Shown here piece by piece: positions 1 to 10,802 of a DNA stretch of 64,000 nt. The notes beneath the pieces are model-generated. The model had not been told where the DNA came from. It was given only the letters and a program-made list of their open reading frames with translations, and made no database searches. Position 1 is the stretch's first letter. The number at the start of each line of letters is the position of its first letter. Source of the stretch: Isoetes taiwanensis (lineage: Eukaryota > Streptophyta > Lycopodiopsida > Isoetales > Isoetaceae); NCBI GenBank assembly GCA_021234155.1, contig JAJEKV010000039.1, forward strand, positions 2,542,001-2,606,000. The letters are read 5' to 3'. A program made the position numbers and the translations under genes.

Positions 1-1110
1 GAAGTCGAAAGAGGTCAAAAGGTAAAATGTATCAGATCAGATCGAGGTGGAGAATATTTGTCTACAAAGTTTAAATTATTTTGCATTGCCAATTGCATTA
101 AGAGACAACTTACTTGCAGGTATAGCCCTCAGCAAAATGGAGTAGCAGAGAGAAGGAACAGAATCTTAATGGATGCAGTGAGATCCATGATCAAGCATAG
201 TGGTCTGCCAAACTATCTCTGGGAGGAAGCACTCAAAACAACAATCATGATTCAAAACAAGCTACCCATAACAATCCTCAAAAATAAAACACCTTCAATG
301 CTTTGGTCAGATTCAAAGAGGGAATTAGATTTCAGCATGTATAGAGCTTATGTCCATGTCTTACTTATACTCATGTTCCAGCAAAACTAAGGAAAAAACT
401 TGACAATAAGGTAGAAATTGGATTCTTAGTAGGGTATGGTGAAGAATCTAAAGGTTATAGAATTTTTATTCCAAATACAAGGTAGATTGTGATCAGTAGG
501 GATGTTATCTTTAATGAAGAAACATTATACATGGATAGGATTAACAAAAGGGATAGTATGCTAGACCATCCCAAAGAGGAAAAGAAAGTTGAATTTACAT
601 TGACCTTGAGTCTGAACAGACTGAAACAGTGAATTGAAAGAGAAAAATATGAAATCAAATGATGATATCTTAAACAGTGAACAGGAAAGAGCAAATGACA
701 TGTTGGAACATGTGCCTAGAAGGAGAAAAACACCAGCAGAAAGGTTAATAGAGGAAGCAAATCTGGACAACACTGAATATGGCACAACAGAAGTTGGGAG
801 AAGCAAAAGGCTAGAGCAATATGAACAAATATATATTAGAAGATGAAGCAATTCCAAAGTCTTTAGAAGAAGCTTTGAAGTGTGATGACAAGAAAAGATG
901 GATGGCAGCCATGAAAGAAGAACTTGATTCATTTAAGCAGACACAAACCTATGAACTTGTTGATTACCACTCATCAAAAATGTGATTGGCGTGATGGAAG
1001 TAAAAGTTCAAAAGCAAAACTAGTGGCTCAAGGTTTTACTTAGAAAAAGAGAGTAGATTATGATGAAACCTACTCACCTATAGTGAAACTTACAAGCTTG
1101 AGGCCCCGAG
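1..1110 (+). mobile_element. Ty1/Copia retrotransposon pol remnant (integrase to start of RT)
   Basis: Seen: the 58-390 frame has the Copia integrase C-terminal core, with YSPQQNGVAERRN near residue 22 followed by PNYLWEEAL and a TPSMLW block. About 420-620, in another frame, reads GFLVGYGEESKGYRIF, the post-integrase linker, broken by a stop. About 855-965 reads the RT start (RWMAAMKEELDSF, then TYELVD). About 1005-1100 reads AKLVAQGFT, a stop where the family has Gln, then VDYDETYSPIVKLTSLR. Known: this order (integrase, linker, RT) is that of Copia pol, whose product inserts and copies the element in virus-like particles. At least three frame changes and two stops make it a dead copy. Pol is truncated after the first RT block. 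The 5' part (gag, protease) lies off the window. Confidence 0.9.
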
Positions 1111-1245
1111 AAGCGATATATCAAATGAAGTTCATTAGTGCGGTTGAAGCAGTTAGGATGTGTTCACCAAAAAGGCCGACAAGAAGCAAGTTTGTCTATT
1201 TAGGGAATAGATTGAATATTCGAGGAATATATGATGAAGGAATAA
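1111..1245. other. Short unassigned segment between Copia pol and LTR-like block
   Basis: Nothing recognisable is coded here. Its last bases are purine-rich (GATGAAGGAATAA) directly before a TGTTG, which would suit a polypurine tract before a 3' LTR. The RT of the upstream Copia remnant is lost across this point. Confidence 0.3.
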
Positions 1246-1882
1246 TGTTGGAATATAAGTAGAAGTCATCATATATTGATCAATTTAATCTGGCGATATA
1301 TGCACTCAATTGCACTTAAGAACCTAGGTAAAAGTGGTTCTTATATTTGAGATGGATTAATGACCTAGGTGAGATAGTTGCAATGATCTTGGAGTTCATA
1401 TTTGAACTTGATATTTAAAGGTTCAATGGTCCAAGGTGATAAGTATTCCAATTATACATGAGGGAGGTGGCGCCACGAATATTGGAAGCAAAGGCATCAA
1501 AAGAATCGACCACCTTTAAACCTTTCTAAACCCATTTGCAAAACCGTGGGATGATCAAGCTGTATATTATGAGGCGAGGAGGAGATGAAGCAAGGCAAGG
1601 GGCACCTTGAAGGAGTTTAGATTGAAAGCCTAATTAAATAATTGAGGCTTGGGTTCTCAGTGTATATTTTCATTCAACCCATGAATAGTAGTTGAGTTAT
1701 AGTTCATTGCTTTCTGATAATTCATGTAAATAAATCCAATGGTTGAATCTTTGTAACTTGCCTTGATTATTTACATCATTTGTAGAGTTTAGGACTTAAA
1801 CATTCAAGTGTTGATAGTGATCTACTTGAGTGCATAAGTTAACCAAGTGCATTGATTGGTATAGATAAGTTCAATTACAACA
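1246..1882 (+). repeat. LTR-like block (TGTTG...CAACA), possible 3' LTR of the Copia remnant
   Basis: The 637-bp block starts TGTTG and ends CAACA, the inverted dinucleotide ends expected of an LTR. It follows a purine-rich stretch and sits on the same strand and side as a 3' LTR of the Copia remnant would. An AAATAAATCC polyadenylation-like signal lies inside near 1729. No 5-bp target duplication was found (AATAA before, CCAGC after), which fits a 3' LTR whose 5' partner is outside the window but also weakens the call. No second copy is present to compare. Confidence 0.42.
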
Positions 1883-2110
1883 CCAGCTGTAGCAACTCCT
1901 GCAATTGCTTCTTGAGCTCTGCCAGCTCTGGAGTGCTCATTAATGCGCCTGCTGCTCTCTTTTTGTACTTGGGTCCCATAGGCCAGTTGGTCTCCGTGGA
2001 CGATAAAATCCTATTCTATTCTATTCTATAAGGTGCCTTACTGATAGGCTTAGCATCTGGTGCTAGTGTAATCTCACATTCCACGATTGACGACCACCAG
2101 TTTACAGGCA
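1883..2110 (-). mobile_element. Ty3/Gypsy RT fragment with a ~90-bp internal insert
   Basis: Read on the minus strand, about 2095-2025 encodes ECEITLAPDAKPISKAPYR and 1940-1883 encodes MSTPELAELKKQLQELL. These are two blocks that are contiguous at the N-terminal edge of Gypsy reverse transcriptase. Between them, at about 1941-2030, lies DNA that belongs to neither. On the plus strand that insert ends in a (TATTC)n-like tail after GATAAAATCC, as the 3' end of a short 5'-truncated LINE might. The fragment then stops abruptly at the CAACA end of the neighbouring LTR-like block, so the Copia-side DNA probably inserted into this Gypsy element. Confidence 0.82.
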
Positions 2111-3322
2111 ACAACAAGTTTGGAGCGGTTTCTAGTATATTCTAGGCATATTCTAACATATACTTAAAATATGCCAAAAACCGAGATGAGCAAGGGCTTG
2201 GCGCCTAGGGCAACCCAAAATTTGGGGGTATGCTTGAAGCCCAAAAATTGGTAAGAGGCTAACCATACTATTTTCACTCGAACCAATCAGCTCTTCAACA
2301 CATTGCAAGTATATTAAGAACACCACTAATAACGATGCCCGGTGTTCTTTGGGCATAAGTTGAGGATCTGTAAATGATAAAGCGACAATGATCACAGGGT
2401 GTTGTTCACCATTCAATGCATTATCCTTTCATTAAGTGTCTAGCTTCAAACTTTCCAATTCTTCCCTCTTAGAACCTTAGCATTCATGATCTTGGACCTA
2501 GAATAGCTTGATGCATTGGGAAAAGTTTCATTATGTCTTCCATGTTTGTTAGAGTCGAAGCACTAGAGTTGCATTAGAGGTGCATAAATGCATAATGCAT
2601 TGGAGGTGTCGTTGGATTGAGTCTAATGGCTTTAATGGATTTCCCCCTTTTTCCTCCTAAAACCCTTTCCCTTCATTTCCTTTTTCTTTTTCAGCTTAAC
2701 TCTATTTAACTCACGTTGTTAGATGGTGTTCTCCTCGAATCAATTCATGGCTATAGGTCGATGTTTTGATTTAGAAGGGAAAAGGGGAAGGGAAAGGGAA
2801 GGGATTTAAATTGAGACGTCTACTATTAGGTTTGTATTGAATGGTGAATGTTAATGATAGAATCTTGAGAAAATTGTGCATGTGTTACCTATATTGATAC
2901 CATGTGACATGGCAAAAATTGTGCATTCCATTGTTTGAACCACCATCTAAGTGGGGCATTAAAAAATTCCAACGGATCTTTAACAATTGTCAACCAAATG
3001 CATGTAAATTCTTATAGGTTCTCAAGAATCATAGATCAAAGCGGCCAAGGCCTTTACATAATATAATATCTCTAATTTAAGACGTTGTATGTGGGGTTGT
3101 AAACTGAGTTAACGTCCACTTTTTGAAATAAAGAATATATGCATCTTTTGCTATAAAGAATAAATGCATACTTCTAAAGTTAGACTTCGAGTTCAATAAA
3201 CAGCGGAATAATATAAAGTTATCTAGGAATGTGTTCATTCCAGAAGATTTTCCATGGTTAACCTTGCAATGATGTTAGCCCGTACCAAACATCATAACCT
3301 TGACATGATGTTTAACCCTTAC
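2111..3322. other. No gene recognised (AT-rich intergenic DNA)
   Basis: Several short open frames are present (for example 2153-2416 on the minus strand), but none has a recognisable motif, supported splice site or compositional bias. A purine-rich GGGAAAAGGGGAAGG stretch lies near 2777-2805. I see no terminal repeats here. Confidence 0.5.
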
Positions 3323-3480
3323 CAAAGAGGTGGCTTGTGACTCTCTTATCAGATTCACAGCAAAATCTATGCGTTGTCTAGACAAAGGAGGTGAGAAAAA
3401 TGCAGACTCCATTCTCTCCTCCGGTGCTTCAAGGAAGCTTTTTAAAGTTACAGGAAAATCCAGTCTGAAGTCCTCTAGAA
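3323..3480 (-). pseudogene. HEN1-like (small-RNA 2'-O-methyltransferase) exon fragment
   Basis: Seen: a 158-bp minus-strand exon with a clean acceptor (TTTCTTACAG before 3480) and donor (GTAAGG at 3322). It encodes PEERMESAFFSPPLSRQR, then IDFAVNLIRESQATSLV. Known: HEN1 methylates the 3' ends of plant miRNA/siRNA duplexes. Its C-terminal methyltransferase domain opens with a FxPPLxxQR segment followed by HIRES-like helix residues and then the DFGCG SAM-binding motif. The exon stops just where DFGCG should begin, and that next exon is not found downstream. Inference: this is an isolated genomic exon copied with its splice sites (not a retrocopy), probably captured by a transposon. It cannot make an active enzyme here. 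Confidence 0.75.
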
Positions 3481-3752
3481 CTGTAAGAAAGTAACATTGT
3501 GAGCACAACGATAGATTACATTGTTAAGAAAAATTCCAGTACCGGGGTTGAGGTTCACGAATTTTTATTTAAGATCTCCTGACAGGAGGCATACAGTAAC
3601 TCATTTGGAAAAAGGTTGCATAGAGAATTGTGCAGTTTGACCAACAAATAAGCTTGAGACACATGCATCAAGTATTCCTATTACTGCCCCACTGCCAATT
3701 TCAAAGTCAAAATCTTCATTCGTTTCAATCTGCTCATCCATGCCTTCTCCAA

Positions 3753-3974
3753 CTAAATGTACTGATCCTGCAGGAGGTCTTTTACTACTTTCTTCACCAT
3801 ATAATCTCCCAGTTTTTGTGATATATCATGCATCTGGGAATTCTCTCTAGGGGCTATGTGCTTCTTAGGTTCACCAATAGAGCTCCAACGTCCCATGCCA
3901 TTGTTTAGAGCCTGCGATAATTGAAGCAAGGCCTTCCAACATGCACTCTGAATAGCATAACTTCTAACTTGCAT
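3753..3974 (-). other. Exon-like open frame, unidentified
   Basis: The minus-strand frame reads a protein-like segment beginning YAIQSACWKALLQLSQALN and ending KKVVKDLLQDQYI. It lies between a HEN1-like exon (lower coordinates) and a transketolase exon (higher coordinates) on the same strand. The composition is that of a real soluble protein, but I do not recognise the family. It could be another HEN1 exon or a third captured gene. Confidence 0.35.
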
Positions 3975-4123
3975 TTTTAGTTGACATGTAAATGGCCCAG
4001 AAATTCCAAGATCGTCATTCTGATTCTAGGAAAGATGTTGAGCCTCCTTTGCATTATGGCAATCAGTCTGTTCCAGGCCAAACAGAAAGGATATCTCATT
4101 TAATAATCTTAAATATTACAGAC

Positions 4124-4340
4124 CTTTATCATTGTTGGCTTGTCCTTCGCAGAGTTGGCCTCCTCGATCACAGCACAAATGGCATCATAATCAATATTTC
4201 CATTTTGCACCCAAATACTATGCCAGCCAAGGGATTCAAACTGAGCTTGAACATCCTCAATGAAGACAATCTCAGTATAGCCATCAATAGAGATATGGTA
4301 TAGCCATCAATAGAGATAGAGGTATGGTGATTCATGTGTT
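4124..4340 (-). pseudogene. Transketolase-like exon fragment
   Basis: Seen: the minus strand reads [33 protein letters not shown], then [20 protein letters not shown] and TMIK, ending at a GTCTGT donor-like site (4123). Known: plant transketolase has NHISIDGDTEIAFTEDV...ALGWHTIWVKNGN...Y..I..AI.EAK...DKPTLIKV, the thiamin-diphosphate domain of this Calvin-cycle/pentose-phosphate enzyme. A 25-bp direct duplication (about 4275-4299 and 4300-4320) repeats the ISIDGYT codons and disrupts the start of the exon. GDTEI has become GYTEI. No other transketolase exons are found. This is an isolated fragment on the same strand as the HEN1-like exon, consistent with gene-fragment capture. Confidence 0.85.
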
Positions 4341-4721
4341 CTAGTTTTGCATGGCAGGCAGACATGCATGGACACTCTGTATTTATTTAATTCGTAATAC
4401 TACTCAGCCCAGTACAGAAGACCTGGCCTTCTTGCTTGCTAGAAAAAACCCAGTTCTAAAAGCTCAGCATTTGGATCCCATTTGGTTTTCCAACTACTTC
4501 CCTGTATCATATTACCTCTAAGACCTGCTACTCAGCCGTGTTTGATGCAAGAATACCCTACCTTATTTGTAGAAGCATGCCGAGAAGATAGAAGAACGTA
4601 GCAGGCAGAGAATAGGGGAAACCCATGACCCGCCTTCAGCTCTGTTCTTCAGCTCTTGGTGCCTGTTCTGCTTGTAGAAACAATGCAAAACAGAAAAGCA
4701 ACAACTAAAGGCAAATCTTAC

Positions 4722-4816
4722 CTGCATCGTCCGGAAGAAGAAGAGCCATCCCAGGCAGTGCCATCGCCATAGTCCATCAATATTCGAGCCCATCGCCATA
4801 GCTGGAGATACGGATT
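4722..4816 (-). other. Exon-like segment with splice borders, unidentified
   Basis: On the minus strand a CCCTGTAG acceptor precedes 4816 and a GCAG/GTAAGA donor follows 4722. The 95-bp segment between them is open (PAMAMGSNIDGLWRWHCLG in the longest frame). It may be a 5' exon of the chimeric minus-strand series that includes the transketolase and HEN1-like exons. The coding frame is not established. Confidence 0.3.
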
Positions 4817-5206
4817 CTACAGGGAAAGCGGCAGAAGTCCAGAACCTCAAGAACCTCAAGATGCCAGGAGCGAGAGCTGTTCTTATTAAACCCGACAAAA
4901 CAATACCAATCCATGGGTCTTATGCCCCCATTGCCAAAGCTAAAGCTTCAGCCATTGTTTTCCCTTTGCATCAAAATTTGTTTCAAGTTCCGGCAGTCTC
5001 TTCTGCGCTTGGAGAGCTCCTTCAGGAGGGGCAAAACGTCCCGAGCTCTGCACCGTCCAAAGCTCTACACCGTTGAAACCTAAAAAAAAAAAAAAGGATG
5101 AGAAGAGAAATCTTGGCCATGCAATGTCGATGGATCTCAGCCGTCAAATTAGGGCTGGGTCAGGCCTACAACTTAGTGAGACCCAAACCCAAACCCAAAT
5201 CCACCG

Positions 5207-6411
5207 ATGGCCAAAACAATGGATCCCGCAATATGGAGCGCCTTACCCCTCTTCTTGCAGCTGCATGTCTTATCATGGCTGCCGCTGGCAAGCCTAGCTC
5301 GAGCTGCCATAGTTTGCAAAACATGGAAGTCTGAGATTTATTCTGGACAAATACTTTCTCGTGTTTCAGCACAAGAGCCCTGGTTCATTTTCTTCCGATC
5401 AGTCCCTGGAGCAGCGCAGGCGGCGGCCCTCATCTCATCCCAGTCCCCTAAGAAGTGGGCTGCTTTTTCCTTCTCAAATCTCGCCGGCTATGGCGTAGTT
5501 TTGGATTCTCACAACGGCCTCGTTTGCGTGGGTACAACAAGAAGCGCTGCGAATTGGCAACTGGCAGTTCTGAATCCCCTTACCGGTTCGTCTAAATTCT
5601 TACCCAAAGCTCCATCTTGCAGGCTTGATTTCAGTGCTTGTATAGTTGCATTGCATGTAGTTGCATGCAGATCATGCAGCAAGAGGTTTAGGTATAAAGT
5701 AGTTGTGATTTCTTATTGGGAGCTTCCAAAGGGGCACTGTAAATGCAAGTCTCTGGATTGTGACTGCCCAGATACCACTTTTGTGGCAGATGTGTATGAT
5801 TCTGATGTAGAAAGCTGGTCCAGGCGCAGCGGCACAAACAGCAAATGTATCTGTGAAGGAAATTTGCAGAATGGTACCAAAACAGTGCATAATGGGGTGG
5901 TTCATTTTGTCACAATAAGGGGACTCCTTGATTATTATCCTCACAGCATACTTTCCTACAACATTCTGGCAGATACATGGCGAGAGGTTGCATTTAGAGG
6001 AGATGTTGTGGATTATGTTGTTGATGACTATTACAATCAAGTGCATGAACTTGGAGCAGATAGAGAAGGTGCTTTGATATTAATACATGGGCAGATTGCA
6101 GGCAAAAATCTTGTAATTTACAGAAAGATTGGAAGCAAAGGTCTAAAATGGAACCCCATTGTTAGTGTACCTAAAGGAGCACATAAAAGGCCCTTGAAAT
6201 GATTGGATATAGCAGAAATGGGGATTCTGTGATTTTTGCTTCTGCTGAAGCCAGGAAGAAGAGCAGAAGTATTGAAAAGGAAATACTTGTTTGCAACCTA
6301 GATGAAGGCTGTTGGGATTGGGAAACAGCCAAGGCACCTCCATGCTTGACTGGCAGTTTTTGGATCATCCAGGTACCTTGTATGAACCCTGCTTTGATGT
6401 CTCTCCCATGA
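5207..6411 (+). CDS. F-box protein (kelch/F-box-associated type), frameshifted near the C-terminus
   Basis: Seen: an intact frame 5207-6202 (331 aa) opens MAKTMDPAIWSALPLFLQLH, then VLSWLPLASLARAAIVCKTW. This is an F-box at about residues 7-45 with the usual LP...L...LPL..L...AVCK.W spacing. About residues 100-135 (SHNGLVCV, LAVLNPLTGSSKFLP) match the first blade of F-box-associated or kelch-like domains. At 6199 a one-base shift moves the reading into a second frame (IGYSRNGDSVIFASAEA, LVCNLDEGCWDW), which continues the domain to about 6408. A CAG/GTACC donor-like site lies at 6372. Known: such proteins recruit substrates to SCF ubiquitin ligases through Skp1. The combined length of about 400 residues is normal for the family, so the stop at 6202 looks like a frameshift (mutation or assembly error) rather than the true end. 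A second upstream ATG is not needed: 5207 is the first ATG in frame before the F-box. Confidence 0.8.
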
Positions 6412-6740
6412 TGTTTTCTGGAGGGATTTTTTTTTCATGATCTTTCACAAATTTTGTGTTCATTATCTGTCGAACATGATGAATCATTTGCTTTTGGTAA
6501 GGTCATTAGAAATGCCATGTTTAACACTTTATTGTGTAGTGGCTGATTGGTTTTCTGGATCCCTTTTCTTCTTGTGCTTGGACTGCCCTAAATTCATAGA
6601 TATTGTTATCAGGAAACAATAGGTATAATTAAGCATCTCTTATCAGTTCGTGTTTCCTTTTGTTTCTCCAACATGCACAAAAGAAATGTCACTTTCGTAA
6701 ACTTGAATCAATACACCAAGAAAACATGTTCCATATGCAG
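6412..6740. other. No gene recognised; 3' flank of F-box gene
   Basis: AT-rich sequence with short open frames lacking motifs. It lies between the F-box gene end and an antisense HSP70 fragment and may include the F-box 3' UTR. Confidence 0.4.
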
Positions 6741-6956
6741 CCTGCTTGAACAGCAGCTCCATATGCAACTGTCTCATCCGAGTTATTGCTCCTGCATAGC
6801 TTCTTTCCATTGAAAAAATCTTGCAACAATTTGTTGCACCTTAGGATGCGTGTTGATCCTCCGGCAATACAACATCATGGATGGAAGTATCGATTCCATA
6901 CATTTCCTAAACAAATCCATGTTGAGCTCCTCAAAATGAGCCCATAGTAATGATAG
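6741..6956 (-). pseudogene. HSP70 C-terminal ATPase-domain fragment (broken)
   Basis: Seen: the minus strand reads [14 protein letters not shown], then in shifted frames [35 protein letters not shown] and AYGAAVQAG. Known: cytosolic HSP70 has [25 protein letters not shown]...[45 protein letters not shown], part of its nucleotide-binding domain. Here about 12 residues after FRKCM are deleted and at least two frameshifts are present, and the match ends abruptly at both sides. It is a dead fragment, the third ordinary-gene piece on this strand within 4 kb. Confidence 0.87.
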
Positions 6957-7013
6957 AATCTGAGGCATACATATGTGTCTCCTTGGAACAAAAGAAACTA
7001 GCACTGTAGGCAT

Positions 7014-7700
7014 TGCTTGTTTCTTACATTACTCCATGCCATCGTGATAACAAGGATAATGATCCTGAATGTTGTTCTCACTGATTGTGACAACAATTTT
7101 CATTTTTGTCATTGACAATTAACTTTTCATCTTCACCATGCCTATCACAAAAATATGGAATCTCTAAAGGAGACCCAAGGTATGCAGGCTAAACCTTATG
7201 CCTTAATCTATAAATGCTTGTGCGATCCTCCTGCTAAGGTAAAAGAGCATTCGTTTGCCATTTGTGCAATCATTGAAGCATGTAATTTTGCCATTTCTGA
7301 TGATATGGCGAAGTCAAATTGCCATTGGGGAGCCTCTGTACTGCCCGAACGAGAAAATACTTAGGTTTCTACACTGCTGCCTGCTGGACGCGTCGTGGTT
7401 TATTAAGTTCTCTCGAGCCGATCTTAAATTTTTTTGGACCTGCTCAAAGCAGGTTGCTTGAATGGAGGATTCAATGGTCGGATAAAGGGGCCCAGGAGCT
7501 CGGAAGGGCATTAGCATACGACATCCGGGCTTTGTGGAAAAGGCGCCTCATAACCTTTCTAGGGTTTGTCTCTTGGGGTGCGGCCTCTCGGCTCGGTTGA
7601 GCCAAACTCTTTATAATACCCAATCACCTGGACACATACAGGAGAGAAATGAAATGTTGTATTTATTATATACGGAGAGAGAGACAGAGAAGAAGAAGAA
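7014..7700. other. No gene recognised; microsatellite at its end
   Basis: Short open frames only (for example 7155-7364) with no identifiable motif. A GAGAGAGAGACAGAGAAGAAGAAG-type purine microsatellite occupies about 7674-7707. Read on the minus strand it becomes a (TTC)n tail that ends the neighbouring LINE. Confidence 0.45.
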
Positions 7701-9900
7701 GAAGAAAAGTTTATTATGTCCATAGTTGGCCTCAAAGGCCTATTAGACAAATAGATTACATTTATACACCATCATAGAATAATAGATGAGTTTTTGAATC
7801 CTCATCTAGCTCATCACTCTCACTCACATTATCAAAAACATCCATGTCCCTTACATGATGCATATCCAAAACAAGACTCCTAAGCCTCAGGAGTTCTATC
7901 ACATACTTACCTCGCGCCTCTCCATCCATTGTAGAGAAAAAGGTTGGGAGATCCTCATGTTGAATTCCATACTCAAACCTCAATAACTTATATGTTAAGC
8001 ATTTGAGCAATGCATGATCCTCATCCTCCACCTGATCCATGTCACATAGCTTGCAATATCTTTGATCCCTCGGAATGATATGTCCCCATCTCCCCACTTC
8101 TACCCCCAAATGGTGAGAACTAAAGGCGAATCACTTATAGCATGCCTATTTTCTTTCAAATGCTTTGCCGTTTCGGTTTGGGATTGATATTACATTTGTA
8201 TAAAATCATTTTTTTTAGTCTTTGGATGTGACCATACCTTCTTGTAGGTTCTCGAAGAAATCCATGTCCTTAGATCCTTCTCTACTAAGATCACTTCATC
8301 CCATGAAAGATCCCATTTACTAAACCATCTCTTCACATCCACAGAAACATCCCTTTCTCTTTACTAGCCATCGAGCTACATGTGGAAGTCTAGTCTCATC
8401 CATAAGTAGCACCCTCTTGAATCTTGAATGCATCTAAATAGTGCTTCCCCTTCAAGAGGCATAAAACCACTCTCGACCAACATCATGGGATAGGGAGTTT
8501 GAACCTTCACTCAGAGCTCTAATCTTAGGAATTTCTTTAAAATCTACTCTATATCTTCCCACAAGCATTGTGGAAGACTCGGAGCCCCGAACTTCACAAC
8601 CATATAGGACCACATTAAGACCAAAGATTGAAGCTTGCTTTACCTTGAGGTTCCACGACCAAAGGTGAGATCTCCTACACATACTTTGTAATGCATATAT
8701 ATAAAGCTTTTTGACCTCCATCCACTGGTTGAGTAATACATGCATTCCATCTATGGTTTTAATGAAAAACAAGACCAGATACTTGTATGAATCACACATG
8801 TTCACCTTACTCCCTTTGTACACGAAAATGTGATCTTGTTTCAAAACACCCTCTTGTCATGATATTAGTCTTCTCGGTTACACATATCGGTTTGGTCACA
8901 AAAAACTTCTAGTCCATCAAGTGTCTCTGCATATGCTCCTTAGAGCAGCCAAGATGACCACATCATCGCGCGCATCAACAATTGGATAACATATCCAGGT
9001 GGATTTCTGTTCCCCACAGGCGGTTATCATGAAACCATTCCTCCAGGCCCATCAATAAAGAGTCCAAATAGTGTTGGAGACAACGGACACCCTTGTTTGA
9101 CTCCAATATTACTCTCCACACACTCTGAAATATCCATCGAGAACGGGTGTGACAATTGTACTAGTACCTTCTCGTATAGTACCTTCACAGCATCTCTAAT
9201 ATCATGCGGGACATTCAACTTATCCAATCTCTTCCAAAGTTGGTCCGGTGAGACCTTATCAAAGGCCTTCTTAAAGTCTACAAATAATATGATCGGTTTC
9301 TTTGAGCCCTTAACATTGTCAAATATTGCTTTCACACCAACAAATGATCCAGAGTGGATCTCCCTACTCTAAAACCTGCATGTGTCTCAGCTCGTTTGTG
9401 ATTAAGCTCAGCCCAGTTACTCAGCTTCTTCTCTAAAATTGTGGAAAAGAGTTTTGAAAATAAACTACTTACCATAATAATTCGGTAGTTGTTCACCTCC
9501 TTCCTCGAACCTCCCTTAAACACTGGAACCACTCGGTTTCTACTCTAATCAAGCGGGAATCCACATTGCCCTTTGCCATATTAAACAATCTAACCAAAGG
9601 ATGTATAGCGGGACCAGCCCATTTTAAATGTTCGCACATAAACCATGAAGATCCAGGTGCTTTGCCATTTTGCCAATGAAGATATACTGCGCCACTTCTT
9701 CTTCCGTATTTGACAAAACCAGATTTGGTCTCTGTCCATTTATTGATACATCCTGCGTTGTGGTGGAGAGCTTGAGCACATCTAGGTCCATGCTTTTAGA
9801 GGAATATCTTCTTGTTTTATTCCTTTTAGAGAGATTCTTCTGAAAATTTATTATCATCTGTGAGACCATCGGGCCTAGAAGAATGTTCATAACATACATT
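7690..9900 (-). mobile_element. LINE A: 5'-truncated non-LTR retrotransposon (RT to C-terminal zinc region)
   Basis: Seen on the minus strand, in order: about 9899-9624 pre-RT region; 9532-9332 with VPVFKGGSRKEVNNYR and HAGFRVGRSTLDHLLV; 9335-9027 with ILFVDFKKAFDKVSPDQLW and GVKQGCPLSPTLFGLFIDG; 8844-8452 with a post-YADD thumb-like block; 8109-7762 with GRWGHIIPRDQRYCKLCDM and EDEDHALLKC, the C-terminal zinc (zf-RVT) motif. The element ends at about 7710-7690 in a (TTC)n tail. Known: this order is RT fingers/palm followed by the zinc knuckle of plant LINEs, which copy themselves by target-primed reverse transcription. Multiple frameshifts, absence of the endonuclease and truncation near 9900 show it is inactive. 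It is homologous to LINE B but clearly diverged in sequence. Confidence 0.88.
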
Positions 9901-10802
9901 CTACATCATAGATTAAGTCATCTAATATGTCTTGGTGAGAACATATTAGTGCTCTCTTCTTTCTAAAATCTTGACACTCGCTAGCCCCTAATAGTAGTGT
10001 TTTAAATGGGTTTTGAGTAGTGATATCTCTTGTTTGCATGGCTTCCCTACCGGGGAAAGCACCCAATAGTAAAGCGGGAGGGAGCTCAAAGAAAAATTAT
10101 GACTAGATCTGGAACATGTATCTTAAACTTTGCGAGGTATGGAGGACATAGCAAAATAACATGTTCCTCATCCTCCACTTCCCACGATCCCGCAGTTTTT
10201 CACTGACATCAGAGCTCATGAGGTATATCTCCCCGGTGACCAATCTCAACACCTAGGTGATGTGGTGAGTCTCATCCTACTGATCATATGTCTAAGCTTT
10301 GTTGTGAGACTAGCCTTTAGATATGAAGCTCCTCGCAGTCTGGATTCATGACTCTCTGTAATACTCTTTTTTTTGGTTTAGGGACATTCCACATCTTGTG
10401 CAAGGCATCTCTTTACCCAACCTTTAATATCATCTTTATTTAATTGAGATCTCTTATGTCCATCCCCATTTTTTTTGAGCCATAACACAATGTCGCATAC
10501 CAACCTTCACTTTGTGATTTCGGAAAGGGCCAAGTAAGGCAAAGCTAGCACGATCCGTGTGAGATTGCACCTTGTTTAAGTAAATAAAGTGCAGTATAAG
10601 GCTTCCATCTCCAAAGGCGACATATCACACTCCACAAGCATCATATCATAGGGTTATGCATCTTAGTGCCAAGTTACGCATGAAAGAATTTTTTACGTAT
10701 TTTTTTCTACCTTTTTCCATTTGTCTAGTGAGAGACCCGGCCCCAAACCTCGCACCCATAAAGCACTCTTTATGCGTACAAAGGCGACATATATCATCTT
10801 TC

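Noticed and set aside
1246-1882. Firm call of a solo LTR
   Set aside because: TG...CA ends are present but no 5-bp duplication and no second copy; kept only as LTR-like.
3630-3821. Plus-strand 63-aa frame
   Set aside because: Antisense of the exon-like minus-strand frame at 3753-3974, with Leu/His-rich composition typical of a shadow.
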